Source of the DNA: Chitinophaga jiangningensis
Lineage (GTDB): Bacteria > Bacteroidota > Bacteroidia > Chitinophagales > Chitinophagaceae
DNA length: 64,000 nt
Direction of reading: 5' to 3'
Assembly: GCF_900142605.1 (NCBI RefSeq)
Contig: NZ_FRBL01000004.1
Location: 124,001-188,000 of the forward strand
Shown piece by piece: positions 50,700 through 59,481 of the stretch (its first letter is position 1; the number at the start of each line of letters is the position of its first letter). The position numbers and the translations under genes are program-made. The notes below the pieces were generated by a model. It saw only the letters and a program-made list of their open reading frames with translations, did not search any database and was not told the origin of the DNA.

Positions 50700-52070
50700 T
50701 TATTTGGTAACACTAAACCCAACCAGGTTCTGTTGCATGTTTGCCGTGGTATCCACCTTACCAGTCTGAATCCCTGCCAGCTTCACATTTTGCACCGGTA
50801 ATTCGGCCTGCCCCATAATCCTCGACACAAACTTTACTTCGCCGGTGCTGATATCTTTCATAAACACATTACTGATTTTGGTGAGCTTACGCTGATAGGT
50901 AGGCACCAGTGTACGCCACTGATACAGCACATCTGTATCGATGCCCAGTACCCCCTGGTCTATTTTCCCGGAATGCACATTTTGCATGTAGATGTTGTTG
51001 ACAAAACCACCCATGCGCTCATTGGTTTTGATGTACAGCAGGTGATTGAGTTTTGCCCCTTCCAGCACGGTACAATTATCTACAAATACATTTTCAATAC
51101 CGCCGGAAAGCTCGCTGCCAATGGCTACCAGCTGATGCCCGTTTTTCACGATGCAGTTGCGGATTACAATATTCCTGGAAGGCGTTTTTAACCGCCACCC
51201 TTCCGGATTGCGGCCTGATTTAATGGCCACCGCATCATCTCCCTGGTCAAATTCGCAGTCTTCGATCAGTACCTGCTGACTCATTTCAGGGTCCACACCA
51301 TCGTTGTTATGTCCTTTGGCATAGACTTTTACTTTACGTATTACCACATCTTTGGAAAGATACAGGTGGATCGTCCAGAAAGGGCTGTTGGTGATCTGAA
51401 TGCCTTCCAGCAGTACGTTCTGGCAGCGGTTAAACTGAATGAACTGCGGGCGAAGGTGTGAGGTATCATCCACCATCTGCCTTTCCTTTACCGGCGTGTA
51501 ATTCCAGGCGAGGTTGTAGAGGCGTTTCAGACTTTCCATATGAGGTTTAGGGCGGGTAAACCATTGCTTCCAGGTGTCCATTTCACTTTTGATTTCGCCT
51601 TCGCCGGTTACGGCCACATTCCTGCATTCATAGGCATAAATCAGCGGGGAATAATTGTAACACTCCATGCCTTCCCAGCTGCTGTGTACCGCAGGCAGGT
51701 AATCGGCCGGATTACCGGAGAACAGCAGGGTGGCGCCTTTTTCCAGGTGCAGGTTTACATTGCTTTTAAGATGCACTTTTTTAGTGATCCATTCGCCGGC
51801 AGGTATCACCACTGTACCGCCGCCGGCGGCGTTTACCTGATCGATCGCCTGTGCTATGGCGGCGGCATTTCTTTCTTTGTCGCCCGCTACCGCACCTGTG
51901 CTGGTAATGTTCACCGATATACCCTTACTATAATCAGGTACTTTAATTTTAGGCATGGCGAAAGGCGCTTTTACGGCCAGTTCGCGTACTATCACTTTAT
52001 CTTTTTCAACGCGGAAGGAAGCAGTTGCCAGCACCAGTGCCAGCGCAGCTATTGGAAGGATCAGTTTCAT
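50700..52070 (-). CDS. Glycoside hydrolase family 28 (polygalacturonase-like), exported
   Basis: 456 residues from the ATG at 52070 with an N-terminal hydrophobic signal (MKLILPIAALALVLATASF); the frame continues 82 codons upstream through another gene, so those are not used. A right-handed parallel beta helix. GH28 motifs are GHNNDGVDPE (D257, D260), FDQGDDAVAIKSG (D278, D279) and VAIGSELSGGIENV; the later LYIKTN matches the RIK position. It cleaves galacturonic acid linkages in pectin or rhamnogalacturonan. With two rhamnosidases in the window it suggests pectin side-chain use. It starts 46 bases after the lipoprotein gene. Confidence 0.9.
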   Translation of the reverse strand: MKLILPIAALALVLATASFRVEKDKVIVRELAVKAPFAMPKIKVPDYSKGISVNITSTGAVAGDKERNAAAIAQAIDQVNAAGGGTVVIPAGEWITKKVHLKSNVNLHLEKGATLLFSGNPADYLPAVHSSWEGMECYNYSPLIYAYECRNVAVTGEGEIKSEMDTWKQWFTRPKPHMESLKRLYNLAWNYTPVKERQMVDDTSHLRPQFIQFNRCQNVLLEGIQITNSPFWTIHLYLSKDVVIRKVKVYAKGHNNDGVDPEMSQQVLIEDCEFDQGDDAVAIKSGRNPEGWRLKTPSRNIVIRNCIVKNGHQLVAIGSELSGGIENVFVDNCTVLEGAKLNHLLYIKTNERMGGFVNNIYMQNVHSGKIDQGVLGIDTDVLYQWRTLVPTYQRKLTKISNVFMKDISTGEVKFVSRIMGQAELPVQNVKLAGIQTGKVDTTANMQQNLVGFSVTK

Positions 52071-52116
52071 GAATACCGTTGTTTGAGTGTTTACCACTGT
52101 TGTGGTACTAACATAC

Positions 52117-52782
52117 TCATCTTTGTTCAAAGGACTGTAATGTACCGTCCTGCTTGTACTCAAGGTCGTAATCGTAGCGATCGTTATGGATGCTGCCGGG
52201 GTACCACCGGATTTTGTTGTTATAAAACACCACGTACACGGTGATATCGCCTGGGTCACTGCCGATTTCCTTACTTTTTTCCAGCAGCACTTTATATACG
52301 TTGTTGGCGTTTGCAAACGGCACCTTGTCCAGCGGCACCAGGTCTTTGGCTACATCCGTGTTTTTAGAGAGCCGCACTGGTTTAGGTGCTTCCCACTGGC
52401 CATTATCGAAATAGTATTGGTCTACATATGCCGGATTGTCGGGGTTTTGCAATTCAGTCATTACCCGGTAATTGCTATAAAAATGAATCGACTTGTAGAC
52501 CATTATTTTTTTTCCTTTGAACTCCGGGCGGTTGCGCAGCAGCTGTTCTACTTCCTGCAGGGCGGCAGGGTTACCTGCGAAAGGCAGGCTGTTGCCTTCA
52601 CTGCGGAGGTGTTTATTCACCGGTTCCGGTTCGGTGGTAACTATTACCGGTTCTTCCTTTTGTTTTTGGGAGATGATGGTGGTATCCCCGCGCAGTGTAT
52701 CCTTAATAGATTTGGTAATACTGTCGCAGGATGCCAGTGCTATAGTGAGTGCCAGTAAAAAGGGTAGATTTTTCGTTGCCAT
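52117..52782 (-). CDS. Lipoprotein of unknown function
   Basis: 221 residues with lipobox LASC (C19) after MATKNLPFLLALTIA. A short Thr/Pro/Glu-rich linker (EEPVIVTTEPEPVN) precedes a helical part (ALQEVEQLLRNRPEF) and a C-terminal beta-rich domain (KKIMVYKSIHFYSNYRVM, YVVFYNNKIRWYPGSI). No family recognised. It is 2 bases downstream of the membrane protein at 52785-53753, so they are cotranscribed and may act together at the inner-membrane surface. Confidence 0.65.
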   Translation of the reverse strand: MATKNLPFLLALTIALASCDSITKSIKDTLRGDTTIISQKQKEEPVIVTTEPEPVNKHLRSEGNSLPFAGNPAALQEVEQLLRNRPEFKGKKIMVYKSIHFYSNYRVMTELQNPDNPAYVDQYYFDNGQWEAPKPVRLSKNTDVAKDLVPLDKVPFANANNVYKVLLEKSKEIGSDPGDITVYVVFYNNKIRWYPGSIHNDRYDYDLEYKQDGTLQSFEQR

Positions 52783-52784
52783 GG

Positions 52785-53753
52785 CTATTTATCGTTTATA
52801 TCGTCTGCAAATCTGACTTCCTTTGGATTATCAGGTAAATAAAATATCGCTGCTTCCGGCTGTCGAACATGCGGTAAATCCAGCATGGAAACAATTTTTT
52901 TAAGGCTGGTATTCCAGGTACGGCCGGTTTTATCGGTAAACTCAAGGTCAAATTTCACCTGTGGCAGTTCGTTAACATAAGTACCTGTTTGGTTGGCATT
53001 GGTAATGCGTGCCATGGTTTGGATGCCGGCAAATTTGATCTTCGCCAGATTTTTTCCGCCAAACACACGCCCTCCGAGGAATACCGCGAAGATGATATAG
53101 AAGATGGTTCCGAAGCCCAGCATGGCCGTAGCGGACATAATGAGCGGGTGCCATAATATCATAAAGCGCCAGCCGTAGCCCTGACTTTCCGTTTGATAGA
53201 AATATACATAGGCTGCAACGACTGCGGCCAATGCAAGTATCCACAGCAGGTACAGGCCGTAGTTTACTGTTCCGGTAGCGCCGTCCAATACGATGTAAGG
53301 ATACCTTTTAAAGGAGGGGTCGACCCGCACCGTAATATGCTTACCCTTTTCGAAGCGGTGTTCATAAGGTTTAGAATCGTTGACAGGTAGTTTATGCCGG
53401 ATGATGGAACCTTCCAGGTTAGGCATTTCCAGCTGCAGTTCCTTTTGCTCTATGTTTTTGGAGGTACGGATGTTAGCGACCCCGATAATTTTGGCTTGCA
53501 AGGGCGTACCGCTTTGCATGAGCCAGCGCATTTGTATCAGGGCCCGGAAAGAGTATTTGTAAATCTGGTATAAGGCAATGCCTAAGATGAGTGCCCACAG
53601 GAACAGGCTGATGGCCAGGTAAATTAGGGCGGTTTTACCATCGGTGGTGCTGAGGTCCTTATCTCCGGAGGTAGCCCGGTAAATGATGAGGGGGTGTGCA
53701 AAAATGAAGTAGGCGAAAAACAGTAGCCAGAAGTATTTGAAGAAACGTCCCAA
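52785..53753 (-). CDS. Four-TM membrane protein of unknown function
   Basis: 322 residues with four hydrophobic segments (about 6-26, 43-66, 162-182 and 200-228). The loop between segments 2 and 3 and the tail after segment 4 are soluble beta-rich domains with similar style (TPLQAKIIGVANIRTSKN; FAGIQTMARITNANQTG), each beginning with a strand that looks like a DUF3592-type insert, so the protein may be an internal duplication of a TM hairpin plus beta domain. Function unknown. First gene of the unit with the lipoprotein and possibly GH28. Confidence 0.6.
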   Translation of the reverse strand: MGRFFKYFWLLFFAYFIFAHPLIIYRATSGDKDLSTTDGKTALIYLAISLFLWALILGIALYQIYKYSFRALIQMRWLMQSGTPLQAKIIGVANIRTSKNIEQKELQLEMPNLEGSIIRHKLPVNDSKPYEHRFEKGKHITVRVDPSFKRYPYIVLDGATGTVNYGLYLLWILALAAVVAAYVYFYQTESQGYGWRFMILWHPLIMSATAMLGFGTIFYIIFAVFLGGRVFGGKNLAKIKFAGIQTMARITNANQTGTYVNELPQVKFDLEFTDKTGRTWNTSLKKIVSMLDLPHVRQPEAAIFYLPDNPKEVRFADDINDK

Positions 53754-54056
53754 TGTGGTTTTTCATTTGATGTATTTCAAAACTAGGGAATTATCTATTA
53801 AGTTTCATTTGTTGAGCAACAGGATAGCGGGTGCTGTTGTGCAACGTATGAGACTTGCCGCCGGCAAGCCACGTACACACATTCTTATTGATTTACAATA
53901 ACTTATATTTTTTCACTTCCATGGCCTTACCGCAACAGGTGCGATTACCATCTCCCTATAAAGAACATAATTTTTGACTTTTCTTGATTTATAGATGATT
54001 ATTCTATAGTTTTACCTCAAAATAGAACATAAACTAACTCATTAAGATAATTCGGG
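53754..54056. other. 303-bp divergent intergenic region
   Basis: No gene. It contains an imperfect hairpin around GTTGAGCAACAG/CTGTTGTGCAAC (about 53812-53844), a short CTTGCC-GCC-GGCAAG hairpin (about 53856-53870) and, near its right end, the promoter candidate for the MTHFR-like gene. The rest is AT-rich without visible signals. Confidence 0.5.
53984..54014 (+). promoter_or_regulatory. Promoter candidate of the MTHFR-like gene
   Basis: TTG (53984-53986), 20 bases, then TAGTTTTA (54007-54014), one mismatch from TAnnTTTG. The start codon lies 42 bases after the -7 box. Confidence 0.45.
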
Positions 54057-55028
54057 ATGCAGGATCTATTAAAGACCAAATTGGTAGAAGGACAGTCGGG
54101 CATAGTATTGTACAGCCTTACGCCTCCTAAAATCACGACAGAAGAAGAACGCGTTACCGCCATTGCATACAACCAGGTAGAGCGCTTAAAGAACCTGGAC
54201 ATCGATGGATTAATTCTCTATGATATCCAGGATGAGTCGCTTCGCACCGAAAAGGAAAGAACCTTTTCCTTTATTCCCACTATTGCGCCGGAGCAATACA
54301 GCAAGCAGTTTTTAGCGGATTTATCCGTTCCGAAAATTATATACAAGAGCATCGCCAACCAAACGAAAGAAACGTTTTCCAACTGGCTGGAACAGAATGA
54401 AGACCTGCAATACTCCGTATTTGTAGGCGCCTCTTCGCATCAGCAGGTAGCGGCTACACAGTTTAGCCTGAGTGATGCGTATGACCTGAAAAAAGCCAGC
54501 GGGCGTGATTTCATCCTCGGCGGTGTGACTATTCCGGAAAGGCATAATAAGAAAGGGGATGAGCACCTGCGTATCTTTAATAAGATGGATCAGGGCTGTA
54601 ATTTCTTTGTATCACAGTGTGTCTACAATTTGCATGATACCAAAAACCTGTTGTCTGACTACTATTACAACAGTGTGGAAAGTGGTAAGCAGATAGCGCC
54701 TGTTATCTTTACACTGGCCCCATGCGGTTCGTTGAAAACCCTGCAGTTCATGGAATGGCTGGGTATTGAAGTACCAAAATGGTTGTACAACGACCTGAAA
54801 AATTCCAAGGATATACTCAAGGCATCGCTGGATACTACCACTAACATTGCAGCGGAAATCCTGAACTATGCGCAGGCGAAGAATATGCCGGTAGGGTTTA
54901 ACATCGAAAGCGTGTCGATCAAAAAAGAAGAAATCAATGCAGCGCAGGAGCTGCTTCACAACATCCTGGACCTCACCAAAGAGATCAGGAAGCCTAAAAA
55001 GGCGGCCCGGCCGGCTCCGGCATATTAA
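54057..55028 (+). CDS. Methylenetetrahydrofolate reductase-like TIM-barrel protein
   Basis: 323 residues, no signal. Segments reminiscent of the MTHFR fold are VLYSLTPPKITTEEERV, LDIDGLILYDIQDESLRT, FILGGVTIPERHNKKGDEHL, KMDQGCNFFVSQCVYN and PVIFTLAPCGSLKTLQFMEWLGI. The order agrees with the MetF barrel, but the flavin-binding residues are not fully recognisable, so it may use another cofactor or pterin. In one-carbon metabolism MTHFR supplies methyl-THF. The gene has its own promoter candidate and terminator, so it is monocistronic. Confidence 0.6.
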   Translation: MQDLLKTKLVEGQSGIVLYSLTPPKITTEEERVTAIAYNQVERLKNLDIDGLILYDIQDESLRTEKERTFSFIPTIAPEQYSKQFLADLSVPKIIYKSIANQTKETFSNWLEQNEDLQYSVFVGASSHQQVAATQFSLSDAYDLKKASGRDFILGGVTIPERHNKKGDEHLRIFNKMDQGCNFFVSQCVYNLHDTKNLLSDYYYNSVESGKQIAPVIFTLAPCGSLKTLQFMEWLGIEVPKWLYNDLKNSKDILKASLDTTTNIAAEILNYAQAKNMPVGFNIESVSIKKEEINAAQELLHNILDLTKEIRKPKKAARPAPAY

Positions 55029-55046
55029 GCAGCGTAAGACTGTTTG

Positions 55047-55080
55047 AAAAGGGCGTGGACCAAAGGTTCACGCCTTTTTT
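55047..55080 (+). terminator. Intrinsic terminator after the MTHFR-like gene
   Basis: A GGCGTG/CACGCC core flanked by AAAAG and CTTTTTT, loop of 11 bases. Confidence 0.75.
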
Positions 55081-55139
55081 GTAGGTGTTCGTATAAGGAT
55101 ACAAAAAGCAGTTTCTGTTTTTATAGTTATTTTTGGCCC

Positions 55140-55604
55140 ATGTATTCCAAACAAGAAGTTTCGACGATTAAGCAGGCATTCTGGACAGCATTCGGCAAAT
55201 ACATGAAACCTATATTATCTGCAGATGGCGAATTTATCAGCTGGTCGAACTACAAAACCGGTATTCCCGGCGTGAGCTTTAAACTGGAGGCAGACAACAA
55301 AACGGCGAGTGTAACCATTCTTATTACACAGGCGGATGCGGAATTGCACCTTGCGTTCTACGAACAGTTTGAATTGCAGAAAAATATGCTGGAAGCAACG
55401 CTGGAAGAAAGCGATTGGGACTGGCAATTCCAGGCTACTGATGACTATGGCAAACACGTGAGCTATATCCGCAAGGAACTGCAGGGCGTGTCGGTATTGC
55501 GTCAGGAGGACTGGCCCGCACTGATCTCCTTTTTTAAATCCAGGATTATTAAGCTGGATGAATATTGGAGCAGCGCCAAATATGGTTTTGAAATGTTATT
55601 ATAA
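55140..55604 (+). CDS. DUF4268 protein
   Basis: 154 residues from the ATG at 55140; a longer frame would start inside the preceding terminator. The family start is IKQAFWTAFGKYMKPILSAD, then WSNYKTGIPGVSFKLEADNK and a closing SFFKSRIIKLDEYW. DUF4268 domains occur alone, as here, or fused to nuclease-like proteins; no activity is known. The stop is 16 bases before the YqgE start, so the two genes are probably cotranscribed. Confidence 0.75.
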   Translation: MYSKQEVSTIKQAFWTAFGKYMKPILSADGEFISWSNYKTGIPGVSFKLEADNKTASVTILITQADAELHLAFYEQFELQKNMLEATLEESDWDWQFQATDDYGKHVSYIRKELQGVSVLRQEDWPALISFFKSRIIKLDEYWSSAKYGFEMLL

Positions 55605-55620
55605 TATTAATTCTATCCGC

Positions 55621-56049
55621 ATGAAGGCAGGTGATTACTTACACAGCACCGCATTACTGGACGGCAGCTTTTTTGAAGGTGCCATGATTTACCTCACGGA
55701 ATACAATGAAAATGGTGCGATGGGATTTGTGACCAACAAACTGTTTCCCCATCATATCAATGAGCTGGAAGAGTTTAAGTACAGCATTCCTTTTCCGATT
55801 CACGACGGTGGGCCGGTGGACCGGGAGCACCTGTTTTTTGTGCATCAGCGGCCGGACCTCATTCCCGGCGGCACCCATATCTCCGGTAATAATTATTTAG
55901 GGGGAGATTTTAAAATCGCCATGGAACACATCAACACCCTGAAGATCGATGATACAGAGATTACGATTTTCCTGGGCTACTGCGGATGGGATGCCGGGGA
56001 CCTGGAAGGAGAAGTGGCGGAAGGATCCTGGCTGGTAGGGGAAAATTAG
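55621..56049 (+). CDS. YqgE/AlgH-family protein
   Basis: 142 residues from the ATG at 55621, 16 bases after DUF4268; the earlier in-frame start overlaps that gene. The family is shown by GDYLHSTALLDGSFFEGAMIYL split over residues 4-25, GAMGFVTNKLFP, HDGGPVDREHLFFVHQRPDLI and the conserved FLGYCGWDAGDLEGE. At 142 residues it is shorter than the usual 180-190. YqgE is widespread with no settled biochemical role. Cytoplasmic. Confidence 0.85.
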   Translation: MKAGDYLHSTALLDGSFFEGAMIYLTEYNENGAMGFVTNKLFPHHINELEEFKYSIPFPIHDGGPVDREHLFFVHQRPDLIPGGTHISGNNYLGGDFKIAMEHINTLKIDDTEITIFLGYCGWDAGDLEGEVAEGSWLVGEN

Positions 56050-56073
56050 GACTTTAATGATTACATTACGATT

Positions 56074-56148
56074 TGCATCTTCCGTTCTGCCTTCGGCAGA
56101 ACGGAAGATGCAGGAGGGGCGCCACCGATGGTCGCGCCCCTCCTGCAT
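56074..56148. repeat. Twin back-to-back palindromes
   Basis: A (56074-56112): 18-bp stem TGCATCTTCCGTTCTGCC with loop TTC. B (56108-56148): 15-bp stem ATGCAGGAGGGGCGC with an 11-base loop that itself pairs weakly. They share five bases and lie 24 bases after the yqgE stop. Confidence 0.8.
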
Positions 56149-56234
56149 TATGGACAACTCAACTAAATATCGAACCCAACGCCGCCCCAAAGTGTTTTCT
56201 AACATTACAGGCACAGCAAAATACATCACATAGG

Positions 56235-56295
56235 TTTTGACTATACGATCATCAAATCAATTGATTTTGACTATATTATTAAAAGCCTACTTTTG
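56235..56295 (+). promoter_or_regulatory. katG promoter region with direct repeats and a palindrome
   Basis: TTTTGACTATA occurs at 56235-56245 and 56265-56275 (30-bp period), and the perfect palindrome AAATCAATTGATTT (56254-56267) lies between. TTTG (56266-56269), 18 bases, then TACTTTTG (56288-56295) gives an exact -7 box with a slightly short spacer. A peroxide-responsive regulator could bind here. The rest of 56050-56355 holds only the twin palindrome and no gene. Confidence 0.5.
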
Positions 56296-56355
56296 ACGCA
56301 TCAGAAAACACAAAGGGTAAAATATATTATTCACTTCTTAGCATTACCTATTAAC

Positions 56356-58626
56356 ATGGAATCTCAAGACATCAGCAAATGCCCGTTTCACAACGGCACA
56401 CTCAAACAAAATGTTGCAGGCGGCGGAACAAGGAATCGTGATTGGTGGCCCAACCAGCTGCGACTGAACACGCTTCGTCAGCACTCCAGCCTTTCCAACC
56501 CTATGGATAAGGAATTCGACTATGCAGAAGCGTTTAAAACCCTCGACCTGGAAGCAGTGAAAAAAGACCTCCATGCACTCATGACGGATTCGCAGGAATG
56601 GTGGCCGGCCGACTTTGGCCATTACGGTCCCCTGTTCATCCGCATGGCATGGCACAGTGCCGGCACCTATCGCGTAGGCGATGGCCGTGGTGGCGCAGGC
56701 TCCGGTCAACAAAGATTTGCACCACTTAACAGCTGGCCTGATAACGTAAGCCTGGATAAGGCACGCCGTTTATTATGGCCTATTAAACAAAAATATGGCA
56801 ACAAGATTTCATGGGCGGACCTGCTGATCCTCACGGGTAACGTAGCACTGGAATCCATGGGCCTCAAAACATTCGGATTTGCCGGTGGCCGTGCGGATGT
56901 ATGGGAACCAGATGAAGATGTATACTGGGGTTCTGAAAAAACCTGGCTTGGCGGCGATATCCGCTATGCACAAGGTTCTCCGGGCGTAGAAGGTCATGGC
57001 GTAGTATCCTCCGATGACGATGCCGATGGCCAAACCCACGGCCGTAACCTGGAAAAGCCGCTGGCAGCCGTACAGATGGGACTTATCTACGTAAACCCCG
57101 AAGGCCCGGATGGTAATCCTGACCCGCTGAAATCCGTACAGGACATCAGGGATACTTTTGGTCGCATGGCCATGAATGACGAAGAAACCGTAGCACTCAT
57201 CGCCGGTGGCCACACCTTCGGTAAAACACACGGCGCCGCTCCTGCGGATAACGTAGGTAAAGAGCCGGAAGCGGCAGGACTGGAAACACAAGGCCTCGGC
57301 TGGGTAAACAGTTATAAATCAGGTAAAGGTCCTGATACCATCACCAGCGGCCTGGAAGTAACCTGGACCACCACTCCTACCAAATGGGGGGTCAACTTCC
57401 TGGAAAACCTCTTCAATTATGATTATGAGCTCACCAAAAGCCCTGCCGGCGCACATCAGTGGGTAGCTAAAAACGCAGAAGCAATTATCCCGGATGCTTA
57501 CGACGCAAATAAAAAGCACCTGCCTACCATGCTCACCACGGACCTCGCACTCAAATTCGATCCGGAGTTTGCACGCATTTCCCGTCACTTCCTCGCTAAC
57601 CCTGACGCCTTTGCAGACGCATTTGCCCGTGCATGGTTTAAACTCACCCATCGCGATATGGGCCCGCGCAGCCGCTACCTCGGCCCGGATGTACCAGCAG
57701 AAGTACTGATCTGGCAAGATCCTATTCCTGCCGTAAATCATCCGCTGGTGGATGCAGCCGACATCGCTTCCCTGAAAGAAAAAATCCTGGCTTCCGGCTT
57801 AACCGTTTCACAACTGGTAGGCACTGCCTGGGCATCGGCTTCCACCTTCCGCGGTTCTGATAAACGCGGTGGTGCCAACGGTGCACGCATCCGCCTTGCA
57901 CCACAGAAAGACTGGCAGGTAAACAATCCTGCCCAGCTCTGGAAAGTGCTGCAACAGCTCGAAAGCATCCAACAGGCATTCAATAGCGCCGCCGCAAACG
58001 GTAAGAAAATTTCCCTTGCCGACCTGATCGTACTCGCAGGTGTGGCCGGTGTGGAAAAGGCCGCTAAAGACGCTGGTCATAACATCACCGTTCCATTCAC
58101 CCCTGGTCGTATGGACGCCACACAGGAAGAAACCGAAGTACACTCCTTCGCCTTCCTGGAACCACTGGCCGACGGATTCCGCAACTACCGCAAAGGCAGG
58201 CTCGCAGAGTCTACTGAAGCCATGCTGGTAGACAAAGCACAGCTGCTCACCCTCTCTGCTCCTGAACTCACCGTGCTGCTGGGCGGCCTCCGCACCATCA
58301 ACATCAACTACGATGGGTCCAACCACGGCATTTTCACCGAGCGCCCGGGTCAGCTTACCAACGATTTCTTCGTAAACTTGCTGGACATGAATACCGCATG
58401 GAAACAGGCGTCGGACGATAAAGAACTGTACCAGGGCTACAACCGTAAAACTACGCAACCAACGTGGACGGCTACACGTGCCGACCTCGTATTTGGCTCC
58501 AACGCTGAACTGAGAGCCATCGCTGAAGTTTACGCCAGCGCTGATGCACAGGAGAAATTTGTCACTGACTTCGTTAAAGTATGGGATAAAGTGATGAACC
58601 TCGACAGGTTCGATCTCCGGAAATAA
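56356..58626 (+). CDS. katG: Catalase-peroxidase KatG
   Basis: 756 residues from the ATG at 56356. The distal haem pocket is R96, W99 and H100 (FIRMAWHSAG); the crosslinked Trp-Tyr-Met adduct needed for catalase activity is W99, Y245 (GLIYVNPEGP) and M271 (GRMAMND), and the proximal haem ligand is H286 (GGHTFGKTHG). All positions keep the spacing of Mycobacterium KatG. The second, haem-free half is complete. Cytoplasmic; removes hydrogen peroxide. Monocistronic with its own promoter region and terminator. Confidence 0.97.
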   Translation: MESQDISKCPFHNGTLKQNVAGGGTRNRDWWPNQLRLNTLRQHSSLSNPMDKEFDYAEAFKTLDLEAVKKDLHALMTDSQEWWPADFGHYGPLFIRMAWHSAGTYRVGDGRGGAGSGQQRFAPLNSWPDNVSLDKARRLLWPIKQKYGNKISWADLLILTGNVALESMGLKTFGFAGGRADVWEPDEDVYWGSEKTWLGGDIRYAQGSPGVEGHGVVSSDDDADGQTHGRNLEKPLAAVQMGLIYVNPEGPDGNPDPLKSVQDIRDTFGRMAMNDEETVALIAGGHTFGKTHGAAPADNVGKEPEAAGLETQGLGWVNSYKSGKGPDTITSGLEVTWTTTPTKWGVNFLENLFNYDYELTKSPAGAHQWVAKNAEAIIPDAYDANKKHLPTMLTTDLALKFDPEFARISRHFLANPDAFADAFARAWFKLTHRDMGPRSRYLGPDVPAEVLIWQDPIPAVNHPLVDAADIASLKEKILASGLTVSQLVGTAWASASTFRGSDKRGGANGARIRLAPQKDWQVNNPAQLWKVLQQLESIQQAFNSAAANGKKISLADLIVLAGVAGVEKAAKDAGHNITVPFTPGRMDATQEETEVHSFAFLEPLADGFRNYRKGRLAESTEAMLVDKAQLLTLSAPELTVLLGGLRTININYDGSNHGIFTERPGQLTNDFFVNLLDMNTAWKQASDDKELYQGYNRKTTQPTWTATRADLVFGSNAELRAIAEVYASADAQEKFVTDFVKVWDKVMNLDRFDLRK

Positions 58627-58653
58627 TTCGTGATAAATGGTTAGAAAAGGCAA

Positions 58654-58686
58654 GAGGCGGCGATGTATAATCGCCGCCTCTTTTTA
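58654..58686 (+). terminator. Intrinsic terminator after katG
   Basis: An 11-bp stem GAGGCGGCGAT/ATCGCCGCCTC with loop GTATA, followed by TTTTTAT. Confidence 0.85.
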
Positions 58687-58699
58687 TTCAATTAGTTAT

Positions 58700-59188
58700 T
58701 TATAATTTCCACTCCGGTCGGATGTAATGGCAGGTATAGCCAAAAGGATGTTTCTGCAAATAGTCCTGGTGTTCTTCTTCGGCATCCCAGAAGTCGCCGG
58801 CCGGCACTACTTCCGTCACAATTTTACCGGGCCATTTGCCGGAAGCATTCAGTTCTTCAATAAGCTTCACAGCGGTTTCATGCTGTTGTTCATTCAGGTA
58901 AAAGATAGCGCTGCGATAGGACGTGCCTATGTCATTCCCCTGCCTGTTGCGGGTGGTAGGGTCATGTATCTGGAAGAAAAATTCCAGCAGGGTGCGATAG
59001 GAAATGATATCCGGGTTAAAGGTAATAGCGATGGCTTCGGCATGTGTCCCATGATTTCTGTAGGTGGCATTGGGCACATCACCGCCGGTATATCCCACTA
59101 CGGTGGCCGTAACGCCTGGCAGCTGGCGGATCAGCTCTTCCACTCCCCAGAAGCAACCACCTGCAAGAATGGCTTTTTCGGTACTCAT
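58700..59188 (-). CDS. msrA: Peptide-methionine (S)-S-oxide reductase MsrA
   Basis: 162 residues. The catalytic motif GGCFWGVEE (C12) is at the N-terminus; VVGYTGGDVPNATYRNH and DIGTSYRSAIFY follow in order. There is no clear resolving Cys near the C-terminus, so recycling may go directly through thioredoxin. MsrA repairs oxidised methionine in proteins. Cytoplasmic. It is convergent with katG, sharing the gap that holds the katG terminator. Confidence 0.93.
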   Translation of the reverse strand: MSTEKAILAGGCFWGVEELIRQLPGVTATVVGYTGGDVPNATYRNHGTHAEAIAITFNPDIISYRTLLEFFFQIHDPTTRNRQGNDIGTSYRSAIFYLNEQQHETAVKLIEELNASGKWPGKIVTEVVPAGDFWDAEEEHQDYLQKHPFGYTCHYIRPEWKL

Positions 59189-59481
59189 ATTCTGTATTTT
59201 TTATGGATGATGAAGGTAGCTCATTTTACTGAGTAAATAATTTAAGACAAGGATTGGTTCGTTTGCTTAAACATTTCGTGCAATCCGGTGTTAATTTAGA
59301 TCATACAAGCAACAGATACATCATCTGTGTCCAGGCATAAACATATTGGATCGTTATTACCGCGTACGAATAGATCCGAGTACCGTCGCATCTCCGGCGA
59401 AGGCTATGTCCTGGAAAACCGTTCCCGTAATACTTTCCATTATGTGTATTGTCTGGCGTGCTAACACCTAAAAATCGAGCT

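Noticed and set aside
52071..52316. N-terminal 82-codon extension of GH28
   Set aside because: It would overlap the lipoprotein gene at 52117-52782 on the same strand and put the signal peptide inside the protein.
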